DNA of 64,000 nt from Halosimplex salinum (lineage in GTDB: Archaea; Halobacteriota; Halobacteria; Halobacteriales; Haloarculaceae). Each line of letters opens with the position of its first letter. Within the stretch, counting starts at the first letter, position 1. Shown here piece by piece: positions 17,258 through 26,214 of this stretch. Under the pieces are notes generated by a model. The model saw nothing but the letters and a program-made list of their open reading frames with translations. It did no database searches and was not told where the DNA came from. The stretch lies in NCBI RefSeq assembly GCF_003730195.1, contig NZ_QWGG01000008.1, positions 124,969-188,968 of the forward strand. The letters are read 5' to 3'. A program made the translations under genes and the position numbers.

Positions 17258-18409
17258 ATGAAAATTGCGTTCGTCTACGACGCGGTGTTCCCCTGGGAGA
17301 AGGGTGGGGCACAGAAACGCGTCTGGGAACTCGCACGTCGCCTCGCGGAGGATCACGACGTCCACCTGTACGGGATGCACTACTGGGACGGCCCAGCCGT
17401 CATGGAGAGAGACGGGATCACGTATCACGGCGTCTGTGAACCGTACGACCTCTACACGGACGGCCGCCGCGCGATCCCGCCCGCAGTCAAGTTCGCCGCC
17501 AGTCTCGGACCGGAACTGGTCGGGACCGAGTACGACATCGTCGACTGCCAGCAGTTCCCGTACTTCCCGGTGCTCGCGAGCAAACTGCAGGAGCTCACGG
17601 CGGACACGTCGCTCGTGGTCACGTGGTACGAGGTCTGGGACGACTACTGGTACGACTACCTCGGCTGGAAGGGTGTGTTCGGGAAAGCCATCGAACAGAT
17701 GACGATGCGCACGCCCGAAACGATCGTTCCCATCTCCTCGTTCATCCGGGACGACCTCGTCGAGGCGGGGGGTTCCCGCGAGATGACGGTCGTCGAGAAC
17801 GGGGTCGACTACCAGGGCATCCAGGAGATCCCCGCGGCCGACGAGGACTGGGACGTCGTCTACGTCGGCCGCCTCGCGGAGCACAAGAACGTCGCCTGGC
17901 TGCTCGAGGCCGTCGAGGCCGCGGAAGACCGCCTCGGTCGCCCGGTCGAGACGTGCATCGTGGGCGACGGCCCCGAGCGCGAGCGTCTCGAAGGCATCGC
18001 GGCGGAGCGCGACCTCGAGAACGTCGTCTTCCAGGGCTTCGTCGAGGAAGACGAGGACGTCATCGGCCACGTCAAGGCGGCGGACGTGTTCGTCCTGCCC
18101 TCGATCCGGGAGGGGTTCCCGAACACGATCCTCGAAGCCAACGCCTGCGGCGTGCCGAGCCTCGTCGTCGACCATCCCGAGAACGGGTCGACGGCGGTCG
18201 TCCAGGACGGCAGGACCGGCTTCGTGGTCGACCCGGATCCCGCGGCGATTACCGACCAGATCGCCGAGGTGCTGACCGACGACGTGCTCCTGTCGGCGGT
18301 GTCGGCGGGCGCCCGAGAGTACGGTGCGGCTCACGACTGGGACGAGATCGTCGCCGACCTGGAGGACGTGTACCGGGCCGTCCGGCCCCGACGACGCCGT
18401 GTCGCCTGA
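17258..18409 (+). CDS. Glycosyltransferase family 4
   Basis: 383 residues. MKIAFVYDAVFPWEKGGAQKRVWELARRLAEDHDVHLYGMHYW is the acceptor domain with the GGAQKRVWEL helix start. The donor domain contains VVYVGRLAEHKNVAWLLEAVE, IVGDGPERERLE, VVFQGFVEEDEDVIGHVKAADVFVLPSIREGFPNTILEANACGVPSLVV; the EGFPNTILEA motif gives both E-x7-E glutamates. It begins a plus-strand run with the second beta-helix gene, an epimerase, a sulfatase-fold gene and a DUF2206 gene, likely one functional group. Confidence 0.93.
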   Translation: MKIAFVYDAVFPWEKGGAQKRVWELARRLAEDHDVHLYGMHYWDGPAVMERDGITYHGVCEPYDLYTDGRRAIPPAVKFAASLGPELVGTEYDIVDCQQFPYFPVLASKLQELTADTSLVVTWYEVWDDYWYDYLGWKGVFGKAIEQMTMRTPETIVPISSFIRDDLVEAGGSREMTVVENGVDYQGIQEIPAADEDWDVVYVGRLAEHKNVAWLLEAVEAAEDRLGRPVETCIVGDGPERERLEGIAAERDLENVVFQGFVEEDEDVIGHVKAADVFVLPSIREGFPNTILEANACGVPSLVVDHPENGSTAVVQDGRTGFVVDPDPAAITDQIAEVLTDDVLLSAVSAGAREYGAAHDWDEIVADLEDVYRAVRPRRRRVA

Positions 18410-18476
18410 CACCCCCGGAACATATCAGGGAGGGTGATGAAGTGGCGGTACAGATGGGGGAGCGGTCAACACAGAC

Positions 18477-18608
18477 ATGCACACGTTCGACCAGCGGTAC
18501 GGCGCGCCTCTCGAAGCGGACGAACTCGTTCGGATCGGAGCTGACGACGGAACACGTCGCTCCAGCGGGGGACGACCCGTGATCCGGATCTCGGGGGAGG
18601 GGCGATGA
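18477..18608 (+). CDS. 43-aa small protein translationally coupled to the second beta-helix gene
   Basis: An ATG at 18477 opens a 43-residue frame (MHTFDQRYGAPLEADELVRI, then an Arg/Gly-rich tail) whose TGA overlaps the ATG of the beta-helix gene as ATGA. That 4-base overlap is a usual sign of translational coupling in haloarchaea. No homology or signal is recognised; it could also be a relic of a longer gene or a simple upstream reading frame. Confidence 0.45.
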   Translation: MHTFDQRYGAPLEADELVRIGADDGTRRSSGGRPVIRISGEGR

Positions 18609-20635
18609 CGGACGACACCGACCCGGACGAGACGGGAGCGGCAGGGAGCGGCGGTCTGCGTCGACGGAACGTTCTGATAGGTGCGCTGGCCGCGACGGGG
18701 CTGTTCGGCGCGACCGCATTCCAGTCACGGAGGAGTGAGACGGCACGTAACGTGGACCCCGGGGACGCCACGGGCGAGGCCACACAGAGCCCGACGGCCC
18801 GGGCGAGTCCCGAGCCGACGCGTGCCACGGACGGCGGCACCGAGCTCACGCGCGGACTCCAGGCCGAGTTCTACGAGGGAACGCTCGAGGAGCGGCCGCC
18901 TGCCGGGAGTCGCGGCCGGTACTGGCGCGTTCACGACCCCGAGACGCCGGAACACGGGGTCGTCTACGTCGACGACGGCGACTCGTGGTCGAAAGTCGAC
19001 GTCGGATTCGGATCGGTCGACGTCGGCGAGCAGAACGGGACGGTCCAGTGGGTTCGGTCCGGGAGCGACAGCGCGGCGATCCAGGCCGCGATCGACGACG
19101 TCGCCGATTCGGGCGGGGGGATCGTCAAACTCGAACAGGGCGAGTTCACGATCTCGAACGACGTCACCTGTCGGTCCGGCGTCGTCGTCGAAGGGGCCGG
19201 GATCGGCGAGTCGACCCTGCGAGCACAGGGCGGGTACGGCCTGCAGAGCGAGCCAGACATCTCCCGGGCCGGGATGCGTGAGTTTACCTACGACGGACAG
19301 AACAGCGGTGACGGGGCGTGGATCTTCTGGGTCGGCGGGTCGGAGGGACCGACGTACTGCTTCGCCGACCACGTCGAGGTCCGGAACGCAGGCGCGCGCT
19401 CCTCCGGGAGCAGTAACGGCGGCCTCGCGATCCGCGGCGGTCACGACAACACGCTCGTCAACTGCAGAGCGGAGAACTGCGCGGCGGTCTCGCTCGGTGC
19501 GCCGCTCGGCGAGCGCTCGACGATCGCGTTCTGCGAGGTGAAAGACGCGAACCCCTCGTCGACGTTCAACCACGGCCTCTCGGTCGAGGACGCACACCAC
19601 TCCGTCGTGATCGGCAACCACTGCTACGACACCGACAGGCCGTTGCAGGACCCGGCGATCAACATCAATCGAACGAGCAGGACGGTCTGCCTCGGGAACA
19701 CCGTCTCACAGACGTACAAGGGGATCAACATGGCGAACGGGCGGACGAGAGAGACCGTCGTCGGATTCAACACGATTCACGACGTCGCGAACAAGGGGAT
19801 CATCGTCAGCGTGACCAACACGGGACCCCTCTCGGTGGAGAACAACCTCGTCATCGGAAACGTGGTACGAGGGTGGGAGATCTACGGCCTCCAGGTGAAC
19901 AACGATGCACACGCGGACATCAAGTTCAACACGTTCATCTCCGAGAACGCGTCCAGCAGTCGCGGGAACAAAGGCTCCGCCGTGTTCATCTTCGACCCGG
20001 GGAAGGGGTGTGACGTCGTCGGGAACCGGATCCACGCCTCCCAGGGGACCGGAATCACACACGGGCCGGTCGACGAAGACGAAGACGAGAAGCGGTATCC
20101 GATCCTCGCGAACAACCGCGTCGAGGCGCCGAACGGGCGGTCGATAGAAGTCGCGGCCGACGAAACCAGGATCCTCGACAACTACGTCCGGGACGGGAAC
20201 ACGGTCGTCAGAGGGGCGAACGGCGTCGTCGTCCGTGACACCGGTCCGGCGACCGTGAACACCGTCAACGGCGTGGATCGACTCGTCGTCGACGGGAGAT
20301 ACCGCGTCCCACCGACGTTCTCGCTCGGCGGATCCGACGGCACGATCGCTCCCGAATCGGACCCGGTCGGCAGCTACGACCTGCTCGTCGAAGCGGGCGG
20401 CTCACCGGCGGCCCTCCAGGGGATCGAACCCATGGGGGACCGTCGCGTGACCGCCAGAATCGTTCGCGCGGGCGACGAACGAGTCGTTCTGGAACACGAC
20501 AGCGACGACGCCTCCTGCCCCCTCCTCAATCGAAGCGGCCGGAGCGACGCGCTCGACTCGAACGGCGCGCTGGCGACCTACGAGTTCGACAGTCGACACA
20601 CCGTCTGGCGGCAGACGGCGCTGAATCGGCAGTGA
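18605..20635 (+). CDS. Tat-exported right-handed beta-helix protein
   Basis: 676 residues. A Tat signal (LRRRNVLIGALAATGLFGATAF, about residues 19-40) is followed by a Thr/Ser/Pro-rich linker, an N-terminal domain (AEFYEGTLEERPPAGSRGRYWRV) and then a right-handed beta-helix with many GN, NN and GI turns. It is a paralogue of the protein at 3213-4985, aligning through SNGGL-x-I-R-GGHDN, RAENCAAVS, KGINMANG and VTNTGPLSVENNLVIGNVVRG blocks. Probably folded in the cytoplasm with cofactor or calcium and exported by Tat, then active on or attached to the surface glycan. Catalytic residues cannot be assigned. Confidence 0.87.
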   Translation: MTDDTDPDETGAAGSGGLRRRNVLIGALAATGLFGATAFQSRRSETARNVDPGDATGEATQSPTARASPEPTRATDGGTELTRGLQAEFYEGTLEERPPAGSRGRYWRVHDPETPEHGVVYVDDGDSWSKVDVGFGSVDVGEQNGTVQWVRSGSDSAAIQAAIDDVADSGGGIVKLEQGEFTISNDVTCRSGVVVEGAGIGESTLRAQGGYGLQSEPDISRAGMREFTYDGQNSGDGAWIFWVGGSEGPTYCFADHVEVRNAGARSSGSSNGGLAIRGGHDNTLVNCRAENCAAVSLGAPLGERSTIAFCEVKDANPSSTFNHGLSVEDAHHSVVIGNHCYDTDRPLQDPAININRTSRTVCLGNTVSQTYKGINMANGRTRETVVGFNTIHDVANKGIIVSVTNTGPLSVENNLVIGNVVRGWEIYGLQVNNDAHADIKFNTFISENASSSRGNKGSAVFIFDPGKGCDVVGNRIHASQGTGITHGPVDEDEDEKRYPILANNRVEAPNGRSIEVAADETRILDNYVRDGNTVVRGANGVVVRDTGPATVNTVNGVDRLVVDGRYRVPPTFSLGGSDGTIAPESDPVGSYDLLVEAGGSPAALQGIEPMGDRRVTARIVRAGDERVVLEHDSDDASCPLLNRSGRSDALDSNGALATYEFDSRHTVWRQTALNRQ

Positions 20636-20734
20636 GGGTCGCGTTCGGCCGCTTCCGAAACGATCTGTTCGGCCGAAGTGACTGTCCGTTCCAATAGAAT
20701 AAAATACCGGGGGCCGAACTATCCGAACACGTAA

Positions 20735-21670
20735 ATGAGACTGGATGAGTCGACGGTCCTCGTCACCGGTGGGGCAGGCTTCGTCGGATCGCATCTGACC
20801 GAGCGACTCGCCGACCGCGGCACGGAACTCGTCGTCGTCGACGACCTCTTCGCCGGTCGACGGGAGTACGTGCCGGACGACGCGACGTTCTTCGAACAGG
20901 ACGTGCGGTCGGACGCCTTCGCCGAGACGGTTCGGGAGACGGACCCGGACGGGATCGTCCACCTCGCGGCGATACATCACATCCCGTACTGCAACGCGAA
21001 CCCCGAGGCGGCGTTCGAAGTGAACACGATGGGGACGCGGAATCTGCTCGCCGCGGCCGAGGACCTCGACGACCTCGAGCAGGTGGTCTTCGCGTCGACG
21101 GCGGCGGTGTACGAACCCGAGGACGGACCGCACCGCGAGACTGACGAGCCGGGGCCGATCGACATCTACGGACGGACCAAGCTCGTCGGCGAGGACCTCG
21201 TCGAACAGTTCACCACGAACACCGGTGTGCCCGCGGCGAGCGCGCGCCTGTTCAACGTGTACGGAACGAACGAGACGAACGAACACCTCATCCCGGCCAT
21301 CCTGGACCAGCTCCGGGACGGGTCGCATGCAGTGGAGCTCGGGAACCTCTCGCCGGCCCGCGATTTCGTCCACGTCACCGACGTCGCCGACGCGCTCGTC
21401 GCGCTCCTCACGGAGTTCGACGCCGACTACCGCGCGTACAACGTCGGCACGGGCACCGAACACACAGTTCGTGAAGTCGTCGAACACACCGAGGCGGCGC
21501 TGGGCGAACCGATCGAGATATCCCAGGCCGAGGAACGCGTCCGCGAGTCGGACCGACCTCACCTCTGCCCGTCGACCGAGCGCATCGAACGCGAGATCGG
21601 CTGGACGCCGGACGTCGAGTTCACAGACGGGCTCCGGGAGTTGCTCGAGGCCGAGGGGATCAGGACGTGA
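20735..21670 (+). CDS. NAD-dependent nucleotide-sugar epimerase/dehydratase (extended SDR)
   Basis: 311 residues. Rossmann motif GGAGFVGSHL (G-x2-G-x2-G) at about residues 13-20, ASTAAVYE carrying the catalytic Ser/Thr, and IYGRTKLVGEDL with the Y-x3-K pair. ARLFNVYGTNETNEHLIP and ARDFVHVTDVADAL are typical of GalE/WbpP-like enzymes. It would interconvert a UDP- or dTDP-sugar for the local transferases. A TATA-like AATAGAATAAAATA stretch lies about 30 bases before the ATG. Its stop overlaps the start of the next gene (GTGA). Confidence 0.92.
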   Translation: MRLDESTVLVTGGAGFVGSHLTERLADRGTELVVVDDLFAGRREYVPDDATFFEQDVRSDAFAETVRETDPDGIVHLAAIHHIPYCNANPEAAFEVNTMGTRNLLAAAEDLDDLEQVVFASTAAVYEPEDGPHRETDEPGPIDIYGRTKLVGEDLVEQFTTNTGVPAASARLFNVYGTNETNEHLIPAILDQLRDGSHAVELGNLSPARDFVHVTDVADALVALLTEFDADYRAYNVGTGTEHTVREVVEHTEAALGEPIEISQAEERVRESDRPHLCPSTERIEREIGWTPDVEFTDGLRELLEAEGIRT

Positions 21671-22944
21671 CGCGCAACGTCGTCCTCGTCACGTACGACA
21701 GTCTGCGGGCCGACCACTGCGGCCACTGGGGGTACGAGCGCGACACCAGCCCGAACCTCGACGCGATGGCCGAGACCGGCGTCGTCTACGAGAACGCCAT
21801 CGCCCCGGCGTCGCGCACCAACCCGTCGATGGCCGGCATCCTCACCGGGGAACCGATGGTGTTTCGCGACCAGGTCTCCAACCCGGAGATCGCCCGTTCA
21901 CACCTCGAACGCCACGGGACGCTCGCGGAGCGGTTGCGCGCGGAGGGGTACGCGACGGGCGCGTTCTGTCCGAACGCGTACGCCTCGAAGTTCTACGGCT
22001 TCGACCGCGGGTTCGACCGCTTCGAGGACTTCATGTTCGACAACAGCCGGTATCAGGACATCTTCCAGGACCATCTCGGGGACTCCGGGTTCTACACGCT
22101 GGTACGGAACCTCCGGAACTTCGTCTTCCGGCAGGAAGCGTTCAAGACCTGGGACAGCTACATCGACGAGATGGTCGAGTGGGCAAACGACCAGACCGAG
22201 CCGTTCTTCCTCTGGGCGTTCTCGCTCGACACGCACTTCCCGTACCTCACGCCGCGCACGTACCGGCAGTGGAGCAACCTCTTCGACCAGTACTACTACA
22301 ACTGGCGGTGCAACCAGCTCATCAACGAGTTCGACATCGACATCTCGGAGAGGGAGGTCCGGAAGATCGTCGACATCTACGACGACTCGATCCGGTTCGG
22401 GGACGTGCTGCTCGCGGAACTCCTGGACCGGCTCTCGGCGTTCGACCCCGTGATCGTCGTCCACGGCGACCACGGCGAAGCGTTCGACGAGCGCGGCATC
22501 TACGGTCACTTCTTCCCGTCGCTGTACGAGGAGAACGTCCACGTGCCGTTCGTCGTCGAGGACGGCGAGTCGACGGGGACCGTCGACCGACCGGTGTCGC
22601 TGGTCGACCTCCCGGACGTCGTCACGCGAGCGGCGGGCGTCGAGGACGGCTCGCTCACCGATATCGGAGACGACTACGTGGTCGCGACGGACTACGACGG
22701 CCGGAACGACCGGGACATCACTGCGGTCCGCAGCCGGCGGTTCAAGTACATCCGCAGGAGCGAGAACGGCGACGAGAATCGAGAGTTGTACGACCTCGGG
22801 ACCGACCGCGGCGAAACCGAGAATCTGGTCGAGACACACGATATCGGCGACACCTTCGGAGCCCTCGCCGACCGTCGAGCGAGTCACGAGTCGGAACTGC
22901 TCGGTATCCAGCGGGCCGCGGCCGGCCTGCATGACGAGCCCTGA
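21667..22944 (+). CDS. Sulfatase-fold (alkaline phosphatase superfamily) enzyme
   Basis: 425 residues starting at a GTG that overlaps the epimerase stop. RNVVLVTYDSLRADHCGHWGYERDTSPNLDAMAETG supplies the first metal Asp; VIVVHGDHGEAFDERGIYGHFFPSLYEENVHVPFVV supplies the DH and GH ligands. The nucleophile loop is ASRTNPSMAGILTGE: the usual Cys or Ser of C/S-x-P-S-R is shifted and there is no formylglycine Cys, so Thr or Ser chemistry is expected. Coupled translation with the epimerase links it to the same glycan. Confidence 0.88.
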   Translation: MTRNVVLVTYDSLRADHCGHWGYERDTSPNLDAMAETGVVYENAIAPASRTNPSMAGILTGEPMVFRDQVSNPEIARSHLERHGTLAERLRAEGYATGAFCPNAYASKFYGFDRGFDRFEDFMFDNSRYQDIFQDHLGDSGFYTLVRNLRNFVFRQEAFKTWDSYIDEMVEWANDQTEPFFLWAFSLDTHFPYLTPRTYRQWSNLFDQYYYNWRCNQLINEFDIDISEREVRKIVDIYDDSIRFGDVLLAELLDRLSAFDPVIVVHGDHGEAFDERGIYGHFFPSLYEENVHVPFVVEDGESTGTVDRPVSLVDLPDVVTRAAGVEDGSLTDIGDDYVVATDYDGRNDRDITAVRSRRFKYIRRSENGDENRELYDLGTDRGETENLVETHDIGDTFGALADRRASHESELLGIQRAAAGLHDEP

Positions 22945-22995
22945 GACCGCCACACGAATGATGGGTGTACTACGCAGAGTCGTACTACGTCAGCC

Positions 22996-25320
22996 ATGAC
23001 GGCGGCCAGCGACCACGAGATTCACGCTCCGCTCGGCGAGTCCCGCGGGCGGTCGCTGTCCGTCACGAGCAGACGGGTCACTGCGGCGGTCCTCGTTCTC
23101 CAGGCGCTCGTCCTCGCCATCGTCGGTCTGGAGTGGGTCGGACTGCCGCTCCCCGTGGTCCGTCCGGTCGTCACGGTCGTCTATCTCACGTTCGTTCCCG
23201 GGTACCTCCTCCTCCGGATCGTGGGCGTCACGGACACGAGCCACGTCGAGACCGTGATCTACTCCGTCGGACTGAGTCTCGTCTCGCTGATGGGGGTCGG
23301 AGTCGTCGCGAACTTCGCGCTCCGACAGGTCGGCGTCGTGCGGCCGGTCTCCGAGGGTCCGATGGTGCTCTCCGTCGGCGCGTTCGTCTGTGTGCTCACC
23401 TGGGTGTACTTCACACGCGTCGAAGCGGACAGGTGGGCGACGGTCGACACCCGTCAGCTCACGTCACCGACGGTCCTGACGCTGGCGCTCCTGCCGCTCG
23501 CCGGAATCTACGGCGGGCTAATACTGACCCGGTTCGGGGACAACACGCTCCTGATCGTGCTGTACGGAGCGGTGCTGGTAGTGCCCGTCCTCGTCGTCGC
23601 CGGCCGACTGCCGGACCACCTCCTCCCGTACGTGGTGTGGATCGTCGCCCTCTCGTTGCTGCTGCAGAACACCCTCAGCGGGCACTTCCTGGCGTGGGGC
23701 GATTCGCCGAAGGAGGCGAGTCTCGCGCTGAACGTCGTCCGCGACGGCTACTGGGACCCCGCGCTGGCGCCGAGCCACGGGAACAAGTACGCGATGCTCC
23801 GGATCGTGTTCCTGCATCCGATCTACGCGCTGTTCACGGACCTGAAGTTCGTCTGGGTGTTCAAACTCGTCCACCCGCTGATCTTCTCGCTGACGCCGGT
23901 CGCACTGTATCACGCCTACGAGCAGTATCTCGAGGAGCGCGCGGCGTTCCTGTCGGTGTTCCTCTACGTGTCGCTGTTCTCGTATTTCGTCGTGCTCTCG
24001 CGGAACACTCGCACCGCGACGGCGCTGTTTTTCGTCTCGCTGTTCGCGGCGATGGTCGCCTCCGACCGGATCCCGTTCGCCAGGCGCAAGATCCTCGGTA
24101 TCCTGTTCGTCGCGGGCGTCGTAGTCTCGCACTACGGCGTCTCGTACATGTTCATGCTCGCGCTGGTGCTCGTCGTTCCCGTCCGACTGGTCCTCGACCG
24201 GGTGTCACCGCGGAATCGGACCGAGACTCCCTTCACCTCGCCGGTGTTCGCCTTCCTCTACGGGACGATTCTGTTCGCCTGGTACATCTACGCGTCGCCG
24301 GGGGGCAAGGCGTTCGACACGCTCCTCGGGTTCGCCGACTCGTTCCTCGTCCGCCTGACCGCGCAGTACGTCGCCGACCCGGACAGCGCCAGCGCGACCG
24401 CGCGGTACCTCACGTCCGACTTCACCTCGGCGACGCTCAGCGTGCTCCGGCTGTACAACGTCCTCGTGGGCCTCGTGATCGTCGTCGGCCTCGCGCTGAC
24501 GTACTGGCGACTGATCAGGGGAAGCGACGTCGAGTTCGACACGGAGTACGTCGCCCTCGCGTCGGTGGCGCTCGTCATCTTCGGGATCACGTTCCTCCCG
24601 GTCGAGCGGTTCAACACCGCGCGGACGTACGCGACGACCCTCCTGTTTTTCGCGCCGTTCTTCGTCCTCGGGGTGAGACAGCCAATCGAGTTGGTCGCGC
24701 AGTACCTCGAACCGGTCGGGAGGCTCGACCCACACCACTTCGTCACGCCGGCACTCCTCCTCTTCCTCGCGCTGAACGTCGGGTTCGTCTCCGCGACCGT
24801 CACCCACGAGTACTCGACGAACGCGCTCGTGGAGAAAGACCGGATCATGGACGACGGCGCGCCGCCGGAGAAGAACTACTTCTACAAGCAGTACCCGACG
24901 GTGTACGGCGTCTCGGGGACCGAGTGGCTCCTGTCGACCGGCGCCGACAACTCGACGCTGTACCGCAGTAACTGGCCGGGCGGCACCAAGAGCGCTGTCG
25001 GGCACAGACCGCTCGCGGCTCCACCGGGCGGCGACTCCGCGTCGGCCACGCTCTGGCGGAAGCCACTGGAGCGGGAGATGTTCGCCGACAACGCCACCGT
25101 CGACGAAGGGTACCTGTTCCTCAGCGCGTACAACGACGAGCGGTTCGGGAACATCATCAGCCTCCCGAGCCACCACTTCGTCTTCGAGTACGTCGAGACG
25201 AGCGAGTCACGGGACCACTGGGGCGACAAACACCTGATCTACGACAACGGCGGCAGCCGCGTCTACTACGGTCAGAACCGGACGGCGAGCGAAGTGGCGT
25301 CGGGGACCGGTCCCGAGTAA
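22996..25320 (+). CDS. DUF2206-like polytopic membrane protein (GT-C-like)
   Basis: 774 residues with about 13-15 transmembrane helices over residues 30-620 and a hydrophilic C-terminal domain of about 150 residues. SSR-like acidic motifs and aromatic loops (GNKYAMLRIVFLHPIY, WGDSPKEASLALNVVRDGYWDPALAP) match the DUF2206 architecture common in archaeal glycan clusters, which resembles GT-C transferases or oligosaccharide ligases. I infer a role in assembling or transferring the lipid-linked glycan outside the membrane. It converges with a DUF1616 gene after 10 bases. Confidence 0.8.
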   Translation: MTAASDHEIHAPLGESRGRSLSVTSRRVTAAVLVLQALVLAIVGLEWVGLPLPVVRPVVTVVYLTFVPGYLLLRIVGVTDTSHVETVIYSVGLSLVSLMGVGVVANFALRQVGVVRPVSEGPMVLSVGAFVCVLTWVYFTRVEADRWATVDTRQLTSPTVLTLALLPLAGIYGGLILTRFGDNTLLIVLYGAVLVVPVLVVAGRLPDHLLPYVVWIVALSLLLQNTLSGHFLAWGDSPKEASLALNVVRDGYWDPALAPSHGNKYAMLRIVFLHPIYALFTDLKFVWVFKLVHPLIFSLTPVALYHAYEQYLEERAAFLSVFLYVSLFSYFVVLSRNTRTATALFFVSLFAAMVASDRIPFARRKILGILFVAGVVVSHYGVSYMFMLALVLVVPVRLVLDRVSPRNRTETPFTSPVFAFLYGTILFAWYIYASPGGKAFDTLLGFADSFLVRLTAQYVADPDSASATARYLTSDFTSATLSVLRLYNVLVGLVIVVGLALTYWRLIRGSDVEFDTEYVALASVALVIFGITFLPVERFNTARTYATTLLFFAPFFVLGVRQPIELVAQYLEPVGRLDPHHFVTPALLLFLALNVGFVSATVTHEYSTNALVEKDRIMDDGAPPEKNYFYKQYPTVYGVSGTEWLLSTGADNSTLYRSNWPGGTKSAVGHRPLAAPPGGDSASATLWRKPLEREMFADNATVDEGYLFLSAYNDERFGNIISLPSHHFVFEYVETSESRDHWGDKHLIYDNGGSRVYYGQNRTASEVASGTGPE

Positions 25321-25330
25321 CCGCCCCGCC

Positions 25331-25777
25331 CTACTCCTCGACCTCGAACGCTAGCTGGAGTTCCCGATACGGATCTCCGTCCAGTGGCCGGTCCCGATAG
25401 AGGCGGAGTTCGACGGTCCGCGCACCGGGGTCCCGGAAGGAGAGGGTGAGCGGCCGTTCCCACGTCTCGCCGTCGTCGAGCGTCACCGACCGGTTGTCGA
25501 GTCGCGTGCCGTCGGCGACGGCCGCGAACTCGTAGGTCGTCTCGCGGTGCTCGTCGTTCTCGATGCCGACGACGACAGTCGTCTCCTCGCCGACCGAGAG
25601 GTCGGTCTGGTAGTTCGCGGCCGTTCCGCTCTCGTTGACGACGTAGAACGCGGTGGCCGCCGGCGTCGCCGGCACCGGCGTCACGGCGTAGTAGACGAGC
25701 CCCAGCACGCCGAGAACGAGTATCGCACCGAGCACGCCGGAGACTACCTGACGCGCGCCGATCTCAGTTTGACTCAT
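25331..25777 (-). CDS. DUF1616-like membrane-anchored protein
   Basis: 148 residues. One N-terminal transmembrane helix (about 12-33) and an extracellular beta-rich domain (FYVVNESGTAANYQTDLSVGEETTVVVGIENDEHRETTYEF) as in the C-terminal part of DUF1616 proteins, which in archaea usually carry several more helices upstream; this is a short form. The ATG at 25777 is chosen because recognisable sequence begins there; the open frame upstream is Arg/Pro-rich noise. Function unknown; found beside glycan genes in many archaea. Confidence 0.78.
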   Translation of the reverse strand: MSQTEIGARQVVSGVLGAILVLGVLGLVYYAVTPVPATPAATAFYVVNESGTAANYQTDLSVGEETTVVVGIENDEHRETTYEFAAVADGTRLDNRSVTLDDGETWERPLTLSFRDPGARTVELRLYRDRPLDGDPYRELQLAFEVEE

Positions 25778-26214
25778 GTGTTTCGAGGGTGTGTCGGGAA
25801 CCGACCGTGTCGGCGTCGAGTCGCGACAGGTTCCCGGTCGTGTTCGATACCGGACGCCGCTGGTTGAAAAACGTGTCGTGTAGTTCACACCGAGCGCCGG
25901 GTCGCGTTCGCCACGGGACGTGCGAGGCGTCGCGACGTGAACGCCGGTCAGCGATAGCGTTCCGCGTCGATCCGACAGTTCGTCGCCGGGCGCGGGTATG
26001 TGAACACCATTACATCTTTGTACGCGATAGGCGTGGAAGGTACCGTGAGACGGGATCCGGGGGAGAGAGAACGGGGAGACCGCGGTCACGGGGGCGTGAG
26101 TGCGCTCCCCTGGGAAGGGGGCGTTCGTTCCGGGCCGACCAGGGCAGTCCCACCAGCGTCGACTCGTTCGCGGACGGCGTGTACGGCCGCCGATCGGTGG
26201 GTGCGGTGAGACGG
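25778..26214. other. Intergenic gap before the lasso-peptide cluster
   Basis: 437 bases between the DUF1616 gene (leftward) and the nucleotidyltransferase (rightward). An AT-richer stretch (GAACACCATTACATCTTTGT, about 26001-26020) is the best candidate for promoter elements. An open frame runs through it into the nucleotidyltransferase but its translation is Arg-rich and unlike protein. Confidence 0.45.

Noticed and set aside
18420-18476. Start further upstream for the 43-aa gene (GTG/ATG at about 18435)
   Set aside because: These starts read in another frame and meet Arg/Trp-rich sequence; only the frame from 18477 ends in the ATGA overlap.
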